Shown here: positions 43,927 through 53,120 of the stretch, piece by piece
How the letters are laid out: every line of letters starts with the position of its first letter
Position numbering within the stretch: position 1 is the stretch's first letter
Assembly (NCBI GenBank): GCA_963760985.1
Contig: CAVXFM010000004.1
Location: forward strand, 310,001 to 374,000
Length of the DNA: 64,000 bases
Origin: JACRDG01 sp963760985
Lineage (GTDB): Bacteria; Desulfobacterota; Desulfomonilia; Desulfomonilales; Desulfomonilaceae
Direction: 5' to 3'
Translations under genes and position numbers: made by a program
Notes under the pieces: model-generated
What the model saw: only the letters and a program-made list of their open reading frames with translations
What the model was told of the DNA's origin: nothing
Databases searched by the model: none

Positions 43927-46549
43927 TTAGCTCTGCACGAAGATTCTCGTGACGCGGGGAGAGATTTTGCAGCAGATTTCGTAATTAATGGTCCCGCCGT
44001 TGTCCGCGATCTCGTCCGCGAGGATTTCTTCATTTCCCTGACGACCGATAAGGACCACCTCGTCGCCTACCCGGGCTTCGGGAATGTGCGACACGTCGAT
44101 CATTAACGCATCCATACACACGGTGCCCCTGATGCGCGCGCGGCAGCCTCGGACCAGCACCTCGCCCACATTCGATTGAAACCGGGGGTAGCCGTCATTG
44201 TCACCCCACCGGCAGCGTCGCGATCCGGCAGTCCCGGTCCGTCACAAACCGGCGATTGTACGAAATGCTTCGTCCAGGGGGATGCTCTTTGATCTGACCG
44301 ACCTTCGTGCAAAAGGTGATTACCGGCTCCAAGGAAATCACCTTGCGCACCGCCTGAGAAGGGTACATGCCGTATATTCCCAGGCCGGGCCGCACCATGG
44401 TGTAATGGGTCTCAGGGAATCGTACCAGGGCCGAGGTATTTGCCGCGTGAATGTACGGCACTGAGATTCCTCTGGCCTTCAACGCGGCCAGCAGCGACTC
44501 AAACCGAGCGATCTGACCGCAGCGTGTCCTCATCTGCTGTGGGGTCGTCCGCGCTGGAGAAGTGAGTCATCACGCCTTCCACACGCAGGTTCTTCATGCA
44601 GATCACCTGCTCGATAAAGGGAAGCGCCTCCTCCACCCATACGCCGGACCGGCCCATGCCTGTGTCCACTTTGATGTGAACCGGGATCTTTTTCGCACCC
44701 GCCGCGGCCCGATTCAGCGCAGTGGCCAGCTCCAGGGACGCGACCACGGAACTCAGCCGATATCGCACGATCTTATCTACTTCTTCGGCCAGCACGTTGA
44801 ATACGAGAATGGGCGAGTCGATTCGATTTTCTCTCAGCGTGGCGCCCTCATCAGGAAACACGACCGCCAAGTAGTTCGCGCCGTTTTCCAGTGCAACCTT
44901 GGACGTACGTATGGAATCGTTGCCGTACCCGAAGCTCTTCACCACTGGCATGATCGCCACGTCCTCTCCCACGATCGCACTGATGGTCTTGATGTTCGTC
45001 GCGATCGCGTCCAGGTTTACCACCAGCCGGGTAGGACCGATCGATCCCACGAGTTCTTTGGCAATACGCTCCAGACGGAACCAGCGGGAGCCTTTGAACA
45101 GCACCACATCCCCGCGGTTCATGACCTTTTCCAATTCCGCGGCCGCTTCACGGTAACTCTGGGTATTGACGATCCGCAGCAAATTCATTCCCTCCTCAGC
45201 CGCGGCCCGACCTATGAGCGCACCGTTTTCGCCCACCGTGATCAAATAGTCCACCTCCGCCCGCACCACGTCTTTGCCCACTGCGAGGTGCTCCTCACGG
45301 CTGTACAAGCCCAGATCGAGCATCTCGCTCAGGATGGCGATCCTGCGGCGCCCCTTTCCCACCTTGGCCAGCACGTCCAAGGCGCCCTTCATGGATGCGG
45401 GGTCCGAGTTGTACGTGTCGTTGATCAGCGTCACTCCGGTTACCGTGGTGTGAATCTCCAGGCGCATGGGAGACGGATGGAATCGCTCCAGACCCTTCTG
45501 AATGGAATCGGCTGAAGCTCCCAGCAATGTCGCGGCAGCAGCGGCAGCCAGCGCATTGAGGATGTTGAATCTGCCCGGAACCGGGAGCACCACATCCAGC
45601 GTCTTTCCCAGGATCCTCATGCGGAATTGATGGCCTCGTTCGGGAAGAGAAACGATATTCTCCGCGGTCACGTCTGCATATGCGGACATACCAAACGTCA
45701 CGACGTGCGCGGGAGAGCGATCCTTGAGCACCATGCTCAGAGGATCGTCCGCGTTGAGCACGAGAAACGACTGAGCGGTAAGGTATTCAAAGAGCTTCTG
45801 CTTTTCCTGCAAGGAGTTCTCCAAACTGCCCAAACCGCCGATGTGGGCCTTACTGATTACAGTCAGTATCCCGTGATCCGGTCGGATCATCCGTTCCAGT
45901 CGTTCCATTTCGCCCGGCCTGCTGATGCCTGCCTCGATGATTGCGACCTCGTGGTCGTGCCTCATCCCGAGAAGGCCAAGCGCTGCTCCGACCTGAGTAT
46001 TGTACGAAAGCGGAGACCGGTATGTGTTTCTTTCCAGACAGAGGATCGCGGCAAGCATCTCCTTGACGAGCGTCTTGCCATTGCTTCCTGTCACGCCTAT
46101 AACCGGACAGCTGAATCGACGACGATAGGACGATGCCAACTGCTGCAAGGCAACCAGGGTGTCAGGAACCAGCATGAGGGTAGTTCCCTCAGGAAGCGGG
46201 CGATCGAGGAGGTCTTCTCGGCTGACCACCGCGCCTTTGACCCCCGCTGCCAGGGCCTGCTCCACGAAATCGTTGCCATTAAAGTGCCTTCCTTTGATGG
46301 CCCAGAAGAGGTAATCTTCACCCGCGGGCTTGCGGGTATCGATGGATATCCCCGAGGATACCCCTTCGCGGGACCTGAGACGCGCTCGGGCTTGATAATT
46401 TCAATAACCTCTCTCAGATCCAAGAACCTCTCGTTCCTTATGCCGTGCTTCTCCACCACGGTCGAGCGAGCACAACCGGGAATTTCCTGAGCAGGTTCGG
46501 TATCAGCAATAAGATCAGGACACACAAATTGTGGCATACTCACATCCAT
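43927..46549 (-). CDS. murF-alr: Bifunctional MurF-alanine racemase fusion, frameshifted
   Basis: The joined protein has about 874 residues. The N-terminal MurF part: GVSSGISIDTRKPAGEDYLF, ATP loop GVTGSNGKTLVKEM, NADDPLSMVL and LINDTYNSDPASMKGALDVL. It adds D-Ala-D-Ala to the UDP-MurNAc-tripeptide. From VGSIGPTRLVVNLDAIATNI on is an alanine racemase: PLP lysine in PVVKSFGYGND, KVDTGMGRSGVW, PGLGIYGMYPSQAVR, catalytic Tyr region SISYNRRFVTDRD, RGTVCMDALMIDVS. Shifts near 46365 (GGGG run), 44520 and 44195 each need one base. A MurF-Alr fusion is known from Bacteroidetes; here it would make D-Ala next to its use in the cytoplasm. Confidence 0.88.
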
Positions 46550-46750
46550 GTCTCACGATCCTTCAGGTTTCGGATTGAGGATGAATTTGAAAGCAACCGT
46601 GCCCGCTTTGCGCGGCAACGGCGCGTCTCGTACATGGCACGCTCTACCATGGCCTGCCGCGAAAAACAATAGGGGAGCGGAGATCACCAAGGAGCCGCCC
46701 CGAACTGTTGGGGTTATTAAGGTCTCTTCTCTTGTGACAGGGAGCACACC

Positions 46751-47092
46751 GTGACCGACAAAAAACGCGAGCAAGAGGAGCATCCGGAGGACTTCGACGA
46801 TGACTGGAATCCGGAAGAGCCGACTGTAATCCCCATTGACGGCATCCTGGATCTGCACACCTTTTCCCCGCGCGAAGTCCGTGACCTGCTGGACGATTAT
46901 TTGATCGCGTGTCTGGACGAGGGAATCCTCGACGTCCGCATCATTCATGGCAAAGGAAAAGGGATTCTCCGGGACCGAGTGAGATCCCTGCTCGCGAAAC
47001 ATCGGCTGGTCCAAAGCTGGTCAGAAGCGCCGCTTGACGCGGGCGGATGGGGCGCTACGCTTGTGAGGCTGAAACCACGTACCCAGGGCTGA
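46751..47092 (+). CDS. Smr-domain protein
   Basis: A 113-residue protein: acidic N-terminus (QEEHPEDFDDDWNPEEPTV), then the Smr domain with ILDLHTFSPREVRDLLDDYL, VRIIHGKGKGILRDRVRSLL and WGATLVRLKPRTQG. Smr domains, known from MutS2, are nucleases that nick DNA or act on ribosome-linked RNA; the DLHTF and HGKGKG motifs are those expected. The start is GTG at 46751 with AGGGAG upstream. It is divergent from the murF-alr gene. Confidence 0.92.
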   Translation: MTDKKREQEEHPEDFDDDWNPEEPTVIPIDGILDLHTFSPREVRDLLDDYLIACLDEGILDVRIIHGKGKGILRDRVRSLLAKHRLVQSWSEAPLDAGGWGATLVRLKPRTQG

Positions 47093-47172
47093 GGATTTCC
47101 TCCGGAATTCCCTCCGCTTCGGTAAAGACTATTCACGTTGCACCGAACTGGAAGAATCGCTAGGATGTGTGC

Positions 47173-47188
47173 GTTATGGGCCCATAAC
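47173..47188. other. 16-bp palindrome in a 590-base gap
   Basis: GTTATGGGCCCATAAC at 47173-47188 is perfect. The gap 47093-47685 also has a CCCCCTCGGGGG stem near 47514-47525. No gene or clear promoter was seen; the TRAP operon promoter should be in its right part. Confidence 0.3.
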
Positions 47189-47685
47189 CTCTCAATAGAG
47201 GAGGGTCCTCAGCCCATGAAGAGATGGCAGTCCACGTTTTGCGGCCTGGATCATCGTACCACGAGCCGCAGCGTGAGCGATTGTTCACTATCCCGAACAC
47301 ACACTGGCAGAGAGTTACCGAATTCAGTCCTGTGTGCACGCGGGCAACTCCCAATGAACGTGAGATTTTTCTTCACAACTGCAATCTAGAGGCTTGCGGC
47401 GGAAGCACTTTTTGTATATCATGATCGTGAATCCGTGAGCTGAATTCCCGTGCGAGGAACTGCCCCTGTGCTTGCTTTGGGACACAGACACCTGACCATG
47501 CTCGCTCAAGAAGCCCCCTCGGGGGTTCGGATATCACGCACCTTCCGACGGAGCCTTGCGGCCGTAGCCCGTAGCACAGATCATAATTTTTTGGGCCCAT
47601 TAGTCACTGAGACCGGTTTGCCCTGCAGGAGGGTGAAAAGGAAAAACTCAACCTCATAATCCATCAACCCAAGGAGGAGAAAGAG

Positions 47686-48714
47686 ATGAGACGGACGTTA
47701 TTGGCTCTCTGCTTCTTGTGCGGCGCTGCGGTGGTCTTGGCGCTGTGCGCGGTTTCGCCGGTGAAGGCGGAAGCGATCAAACTCACGTATAGCAACTTCT
47801 TCCCCGCGACACACGTGCAAAGCAAATTGGCTGAAGCCTGGTGCAAAGAGGTGGAAAAGAGGACGAACGGCAAGGTCAAGGTCGAATACTATCCCGGTCA
47901 AACGCTTACCAAGGCCGCGGTGGTGTACGACGGGGTGGTCAATGGCATATCGGACATAGGCTTCTCGGTGCTCGGATACACGCGAGGACGGTTCCCGCTC
48001 ATGGAAGTGGTGGATCTTCCGCTCGGGTACAAGAACGGACCTGAAGCCACTGCGGTCGCCAACGCGGTATACGAAAAATTCAAAGGCAAAGTGCTCAACG
48101 ATACTGAGGTGATGTATCTCCACGCACATGGCCCGGGCCTGCTCCACACCAAAGACAAGGCAGTGCGCAAACTCGAGGATATCAAGGGCCTGAAGATCCG
48201 CAGCCACGGCACGAGCCAAAAAGTGGTCAAGGCACTCGGCGGCACACCTGTAGCCATGCCCATGCCGGAAACCTATCAAGCTCTGGCAAAGGGTGTGGTG
48301 GATGGAGCCATGTATCCTTTGGAATCCAACAAGGGTTGGAAGCTGGGAGAAGTCATCGACTATGCGACCCTGGATTATCCGGCAGCGTACACGACTACCT
48401 TCTTTGTGGTCATGAATAAGGACAAGTGGAAATCACTGCCCGAAGATGTGAAAAAGACCATACGCGAAATCAACAAAGAGTGGATCGTCAAACATGCCAA
48501 AGCCTGGGACGCGAGCGACGCAGAAGGCTTGGCGTTTCTCAAGGAGAAGAAGAAGGAGATCATCACTCTGAATGAAGCAGAAGGGAAACGCTGGGCAGAC
48601 GCAGTCAAAGTGGTGCTGTCCGATTACGTAAAAGATATGAAGAAGAAAAACCTGCCCGGTCAGGAAGCACTGGACACCGCACAGAAAGCTCTTGCAGCCC
48701 AGCGCGCCAAATAG
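47686..48714 (+). CDS. dctP: TRAP transporter substrate-binding protein DctP
   Basis: A 342-residue periplasmic protein with a signal peptide (MRRTLLALCFLCGAAVVLAL, cleavage near VKA-EAI). The TRAP-type fold shows IKLTYSNFFPATHVQSKLAE, VEYYPGQTLTKAAVVYDGVV, KLEDIKGLKIRSHGTSQKVV with the carboxylate-binding Arg in KIRSHG, and VAMPMPETYQALAKGVVDGA. It binds a carboxylate and delivers it to DctQM. The ligand could be a C4-dicarboxylate or another organic acid. It is the first gene of the TRAP operon; AAGGAGGAGAAAG lies just before the start. Confidence 0.95.
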   Translation: MRRTLLALCFLCGAAVVLALCAVSPVKAEAIKLTYSNFFPATHVQSKLAEAWCKEVEKRTNGKVKVEYYPGQTLTKAAVVYDGVVNGISDIGFSVLGYTRGRFPLMEVVDLPLGYKNGPEATAVANAVYEKFKGKVLNDTEVMYLHAHGPGLLHTKDKAVRKLEDIKGLKIRSHGTSQKVVKALGGTPVAMPMPETYQALAKGVVDGAMYPLESNKGWKLGEVIDYATLDYPAAYTTTFFVVMNKDKWKSLPEDVKKTIREINKEWIVKHAKAWDASDAEGLAFLKEKKKEIITLNEAEGKRWADAVKVVLSDYVKDMKKKNLPGQEALDTAQKALAAQRAK

Positions 48715-48745
48715 ATCCATATCATGCGCAATTGAAGAGATTTCC

Positions 48746-48792
48746 GGGGCTGTGTTCGTGAGGAACCCTGCAAGGGCAGCCTGCACAGCCCC
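48746..48792 (+). promoter_or_regulatory. Stem-loop between dctP and dctQ
   Basis: GGGGCTGTG (48746-48754) and CACAGCCCC (48784-48792) form a 9-bp perfect stem without a U run. In TRAP operons such hairpins protect the dctP message or partly end transcription, giving more binding protein than permease; that role is inferred. Confidence 0.5.
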
Positions 48793-48897
48793 TTGAAACA
48801 CGCGAAAAGTACGTTGGCCTGGTGCACAAGAGAAATCTGCTCGCGACAAGAACTATTGCGACCAAAGCCTCGAACCGGTCGACGTGAAGGATGAACA

Positions 48898-49383
48898 ATG
48901 GAAGCCTTCGAGAAAGCTCTGAAATGGGTAAACAAGCTGCTCCGGTTGATCGGAGGCATAGCGGTGGTGGGCATGATGGCAGTCACCGTTTTGGATGTGA
49001 CGTGCCGAGGATTCGGCCATCCGGTTATCTGGGCGGTGGATATGGTGGGCTTTTTGGCCACCATGGCCTTGGCATGTGCGCTCCCGATCACCCACGCGGA
49101 AGGAGGCCATGTAGGCGTAGATTTGATTATTGCCAAGCTGAAACCCCGCACCCAGGACTGCTTTGACGCGACCACGTCGTTGGTGAGCTGTATCCTCTTC
49201 GGCCTCGTCGGCTGGAGGATGTGGCTTTATGCCGCGGAGCTGGCTTTAAAAGGTGAAGTATCCATGACGGTTATGATTCCCAAAAGTCCGTTCATCTATC
49301 TGGTATCCGTGTGCTTTGCCGTTCTGAGCCTGGTGATCTTCGCGGATTTCGTACGTTATGCACGAAAGGCGGTCAACGGATGA
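48898..49383 (+). CDS. dctQ: TRAP transporter small permease DctQ
   Basis: A 161-residue protein with four membrane spans. It carries the DctQ signature VLDVTCRGFGHPVIWAVDMV, then HVGVDLIIAKLKPRTQDCFD and the C-terminal span SPFIYLVSVCFAVLSLVIFA. It pairs with DctM in the sodium-driven importer. Its stop overlaps the dctM start (ATGA at 49380-49383), so the two are translationally coupled. The hairpin at 48746 lies ahead of it. Confidence 0.93.
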   Translation: MEAFEKALKWVNKLLRLIGGIAVVGMMAVTVLDVTCRGFGHPVIWAVDMVGFLATMALACALPITHAEGGHVGVDLIIAKLKPRTQDCFDATTSLVSCILFGLVGWRMWLYAAELALKGEVSMTVMIPKSPFIYLVSVCFAVLSLVIFADFVRYARKAVNG

Positions 49384-50681
49384 GTTCGACCTTAATCGGC
49401 GTATTGGGGACGGTCATACTGGTTGCGCTCTTTTTCACACGCATGCCGGTTGCGTACGTGATGACCCTCGTGGGGTTCCTGGGGTTCAGTTACATTCGGG
49501 GCTTCAATGCCGGGCTGAATCTGTTGTCCAGAGACATTTACGATGTGTTTTCTTCCTATGGATTGACCGTGATCCCCATGTTCGTGTTCATGGGCCAGTT
49601 GGCATTCAATGCCGGGATTGGCAGGAAGCTTTACGATTGTGCCTATGCGTTTCTCGGCAACATTCGCGGGGGATTGGCCATGGCCACGGTGGCCGCATGT
49701 TGTGCGTTCGGGACCGTGTCAGGCTCCAGTCCGGGCACCGCTGCCACGTTTGCCGTGGTGGGGCTTCCTGAAATGAAGAGATATGGGTACGGCGATCGTC
49801 TGGCCAGCGGCTCGGTCGCGTCAGGGGGAGGTATCGGCATGCTCATGCCCCCCAGTGTCGTGATGATCGTGTACGGCATATTGACGGAACAGTCCATCGG
49901 AAAGCTCTTTGTCGCAGGAATCCTGCCCGCGATCTTCATTACCGTGCTCTTCATCGTGGCCATTCTCGTGTACACCACGCTGAGTCCTTCCGAGGGTCCC
50001 AAGGGAGAGAGGGTACCGTGGGGGCAAAAGCTTCGTTCCCTGCTGAAACTGGCCGACACCCTGGTGATCTTTGCCATTGTCATGGGAGGGCTGTTCCTTG
50101 GATGGTTCACCCCCGGAGAGGCCGGTGCAGTAGGCGCATTTGGCGTGTTGGCCACGTGTCTGGCGACGCGCAACTTGTCCTGGGAAGGTTTTGTCAAATC
50201 CTGCTATGAGACCTTGCGAACGAGCTGCATGATTCTGCTCTTAGTGGCCGGTGCCGTGGTGTTCGGCCATTTTCTCGCGGTGAGTCGCATACCTTTTGAA
50301 CTTGCATCCTGGATAGCCGGGATGAGTCTGCCGCCTTGGGGCATCGTCTGCTTGATCGTGTTCGTGTACCTGATCGGTGGATGCTTCATCGACGCTTTGG
50401 CCTTGATCATGCTGACCATTCCCATATTTTATCCGGTAATTACCAATCTGGGCTACGATCCGATCTGGTTTGGCGTGATCATTGTGCTGGTGACTCAGAT
50501 GGGGGTTATTACTCCGCCTGTCGGCATCAACGTGTACGTGGTCAACGGTATCCACAAGTCCATTCCTCTGGAGGACATTTTCATCGGATGTGTGCCGTTT
50601 CTCCTGGCTATCATAGTGGGGACGCTCGCGCTCGTCATCTGGCCCGAAAGTGTGGTCTGGCTCCCCAACCTGATGTACTGA
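49380..50681 (+). CDS. dctM: TRAP transporter large permease DctM
   Basis: A 433-residue membrane protein with about twelve spans. It carries GLTVIPMFVFMGQLAFNAGI, ACCAFGTVSGSSPGTAATFA, the family motif MLMPPSVVMIVYGILTEQSI, GWFTPGEAGAVGAFGVLATC and TQMGVITPPVGINVYVVNGI. It is the ion-coupled transport channel. The ATG at 49380 overlaps the dctQ stop; longer in-frame starts would run through dctQ. Confidence 0.95.
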   Translation: MSSTLIGVLGTVILVALFFTRMPVAYVMTLVGFLGFSYIRGFNAGLNLLSRDIYDVFSSYGLTVIPMFVFMGQLAFNAGIGRKLYDCAYAFLGNIRGGLAMATVAACCAFGTVSGSSPGTAATFAVVGLPEMKRYGYGDRLASGSVASGGGIGMLMPPSVVMIVYGILTEQSIGKLFVAGILPAIFITVLFIVAILVYTTLSPSEGPKGERVPWGQKLRSLLKLADTLVIFAIVMGGLFLGWFTPGEAGAVGAFGVLATCLATRNLSWEGFVKSCYETLRTSCMILLLVAGAVVFGHFLAVSRIPFELASWIAGMSLPPWGIVCLIVFVYLIGGCFIDALALIMLTIPIFYPVITNLGYDPIWFGVIIVLVTQMGVITPPVGINVYVVNGIHKSIPLEDIFIGCVPFLLAIIVGTLALVIWPESVVWLPNLMY

Positions 50682-50769
50682 GCCTGGACTTCGAGGTCCT
50701 CGCAGCCAATGGGAGGCGGAAACGGATCTGCCGCCTTGAAGATTATTCGTGCGCCAAGGAGGGTTTTCC

Positions 50770-51252
50770 GTGTCTGATCAGCGCATAGTGAAAGGAAAGA
50801 GAATCCTTGCAGTGGACGATGAACCTGACGTCCTTGAGGTGATCCAGGAAAACTTGCCTGATGCTGTCTTGACGACCGCAGGAACTTTTGATGCGGCTCT
50901 CAAATTGATCGACGAGCAAGAGTTTGACCTGGTGATTCTGGACATTATGGGCGTAAACGGGTTCGATTTGCTCAAGGCTTGCCGGAAACGACGTCTTCCT
51001 GCCGCGATGCTTACCGCGCGAAGCATGGACGTGGAGAGCCTGAACCGAGCGATCAGGGAAGGGGCTGTTTCGTTCTTGCCCAAGTACGAACTGCACACCT
51101 TGCCTGAAATCGTGGCAGAAATCCTTGAAGGGCTCGAAGAAGGAAAGAGCCACTGGGCAAAGCTCTTCGAGCGCCTCGGTCCGTATTTCAAGGAGAAACT
51201 CGGAGTGGTCTGGCAGGATCTGGAGAAACCGCCATATCCGCCGGGGTATTGA
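50770..51252 (+). CDS. Single-domain response regulator with short C-terminal extension
   Basis: About 160 residues from GTG 50770, which has AAGGAGG 7 bases upstream. Receiver: ILAVDDEPDVLEVIQENLPD, phospho-acceptor Asp in LVILDIMGVNGFDLLKACRK, TARSMDVESLNRAIREGAV and K in LPKYEL. A helical tail (AEILEGLEEGKSHWAKLFER, LGPYFKEKLGVVWQDLEKPP) has no known DNA-binding motif. It is 88 bases downstream of dctM on the same strand, so it may be part of the TRAP operon; the cognate kinase is not in the window. Confidence 0.88.
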   Translation: MSDQRIVKGKRILAVDDEPDVLEVIQENLPDAVLTTAGTFDAALKLIDEQEFDLVILDIMGVNGFDLLKACRKRRLPAAMLTARSMDVESLNRAIREGAVSFLPKYELHTLPEIVAEILEGLEEGKSHWAKLFERLGPYFKEKLGVVWQDLEKPPYPPGY

Positions 51253-51263
51253 GCGCGAGGTGT

Positions 51264-51396
51264 GATACCGATGCGCGATCACGTGAGTGACTTTGGTCTG
51301 CTGGCGGCATGCCTCTGAAGCACAGTCAGGCCGGGTCGTTCGTAGCGAAGGAGGATTGCCGCCAGTGTCGTACGCTTGAAAACGCATTGGTATGAG
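51264..51396 (+). repeat. Dispersed repeat family D (copy 2)
   Basis: About nine tenths identical by eye to 24317-24450, same orientation, with ATACCGATGCGCG and CGCATTGGTAT ends. It begins 12 bases after the response-regulator stop and lies ahead of the ligase gene. Confidence 0.87.
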
Positions 51397-51514
51397 TACA
51401 TTCCGCTTTTAGCCAGATCCTGTGTGAGTGTTGAGGCCTTTTCTCGGGAGGCCACGAATTTGTCTTAGCCTCGTCAGGCCAAAAGAACTCCATTATTTAG
51501 AGGAGCCGGACTCC

Positions 51515-52861
51515 ATGAATCACGCGGTGCAATATTGGAACCCGTATCTGGAAACCCTGCCTCGAGCTTCGCTCGCCAAACTGCAGTTCAAGAAATTCAA
51601 GCGCATTGTGCGATGGGCGTACGAGCGGTCCCGTTTCCACCGGGCCCTGTACGACGCGGCAGGAGTGCGTCCTGACGACATTCGCACCTGGGATGACATA
51701 CGCCGCGTTCCCAAGGTGGAGAAGTCCATGATGCGGCCCATACAGCGCAAAGACCCATTTCCGTACGGGGATGCCTTGTGTGTCCCGTTGGAAGACGTGA
51801 CCGAATTCAGGCAAACCAGCGGAACCACCGGCCAGCCCGTGTACCAGCCCGATACCTGGCAAGACTGGGAGTGGTGGTCGGAATGCTGGGCCACTCTCCT
51901 GTGGGCACAGGGTTACCGCCCCACGGATCGGGTGTTTCTTCCTTTCGGGTACAATGTGTTCGTGGCCTTTTGGGCCGGACACTACGCGTCCGAGAAAATC
52001 GGATGTGAGATCGTACCCGGCGGAGTCCTGGATACGAAATCCCGCATCCTTAAGATGCAGGAAATACGGGCTACAGCCATGATGGCCACCCCGACCTATG
52101 TCCTGGGCATGGCCGACGTGGCTACCAAAGCCTTCTCCATGAACCCTGCCTCTGACCTTCAGGTGCGCAGGATTACGTGCGCGGGAGAGCCGGGAGCGCT
52201 GATACCAGCAACCAAGGCGCGCATGGAGGCCGCATGGGGTGCGAAAGTCTTCGACCATGCCGGGGCCACGGAGATCGGTGCATGGGGATTTGAATGCGCG
52301 TCACAGCCAGGTGGGCTCCACGTGAATGAGGCCATGTTCCTCGCGGAAATCGAGGACCTGGAATCCGGCGACCCGATCACGGAAGCCGGACGAAAAGGCA
52401 AACTGATCATCACGGCACTGAACCGCATCGCGCAACCCTGCATCAGGTTCGATTCCAAAGACATCGTGGAATGGAGCGACGAGCAATGCCCATGCGGCCG
52501 CACCTACCGGCTGGTCAAGGGTGGCGTGGTGGGCAGGGCTGACGACATCACCAAGGTCAAAGGAGTCCTGCTCGCGCCGTCGGCGATAGAAGACGTGGTA
52601 CGTTCCTTTGCTGAACTGGGAGGCGAGTACCAGGTGGTCGTGGAAAAAAGGGGCGACGTGGATCACATCACACTTGCCGTGGAACTCACGGACCAGGCCG
52701 ATTTAAGTGCAAAAGAAATCAAAAAGCGCCTGCTGACCGAACTGCGCGTAAAAACGAACTTGGGGTACGACATTGAGATCTATCCGTACGGCGCGCTGCC
52801 CCGATACGAGGTCAAAGCCAGGCGTTTCAAGGACCTGAGAAAAGGACAGACTAAGCCATGA
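51515..52861 (+). CDS. Phenylacetate-CoA ligase-like AMP-forming acyl-CoA ligase
   Basis: A 448-residue protein of the PaaK family. It has the AMP-binding signature FRQTSGTTGQPVYQPDTW, the second motif DHAGATEIGAWGFECASQPG, KLIITALNRIAQPCIRFDSK, the zinc-like cysteines CPCGRTYRLVKG and the C-terminal domain (GEYQVVVEKRGDVDHITLAV). These enzymes activate aryl or other acids to CoA thioesters. The start is ATG 51515 with AGAGGAG upstream. Its stop overlaps the start of a 59-residue gene (ATGA). Confidence 0.92.
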   Translation: MNHAVQYWNPYLETLPRASLAKLQFKKFKRIVRWAYERSRFHRALYDAAGVRPDDIRTWDDIRRVPKVEKSMMRPIQRKDPFPYGDALCVPLEDVTEFRQTSGTTGQPVYQPDTWQDWEWWSECWATLLWAQGYRPTDRVFLPFGYNVFVAFWAGHYASEKIGCEIVPGGVLDTKSRILKMQEIRATAMMATPTYVLGMADVATKAFSMNPASDLQVRRITCAGEPGALIPATKARMEAAWGAKVFDHAGATEIGAWGFECASQPGGLHVNEAMFLAEIEDLESGDPITEAGRKGKLIITALNRIAQPCIRFDSKDIVEWSDEQCPCGRTYRLVKGGVVGRADDITKVKGVLLAPSAIEDVVRSFAELGGEYQVVVEKRGDVDHITLAVELTDQADLSAKEIKKRLLTELRVKTNLGYDIEIYPYGALPRYEVKARRFKDLRKGQTKP

Positions 52862-53037
52862 ACGAAGCGATCTCCTTGGACCGGATCGCAGCCAAGGTGG
52901 ACGCGCTCCACAGGCTCGCGCAGGAACTGTACGAACAATCCGCAGATTTTCCCGCGGTCAATTGCAACGCAAAGCGAATCCTCGGCGCTACAGAAATTCT
53001 GAGGATGAACGTGGAAACGGTCGACGACTTACCTTGA
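52858..53037 (+). CDS. Small protein coupled to the acyl-CoA ligase
   Basis: A 59-residue reading frame beginning ATG 52858, overlapping the ligase stop by ATGA: MNEAISLDRIAAKVDALHRL, then AQELYEQSADFPAVNCNAKR, then ILGATEILRMNVETVDDLP. It is mainly helical, with no membrane segment. The overlap and the sensible length support a real gene. The function is unknown, though it could be a small partner of the ligase. Confidence 0.6.
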   Translation: MNEAISLDRIAAKVDALHRLAQELYEQSADFPAVNCNAKRILGATEILRMNVETVDDLP

Positions 53038-53120
53038 CCTGACCGCCATGATCGGGGTACGTTATTTTTGCTACCCACGACGTACACGACCCCGAACGAC
53101 CTTTGACCACGAGATACAGA

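Noticed and set aside
47216..47389. Small plus-strand frame MKRWQSTFCGLDHRTTSRSV
   Set aside because: A weak ribosome site is present, but composition is unconvincing and no family was recognised.
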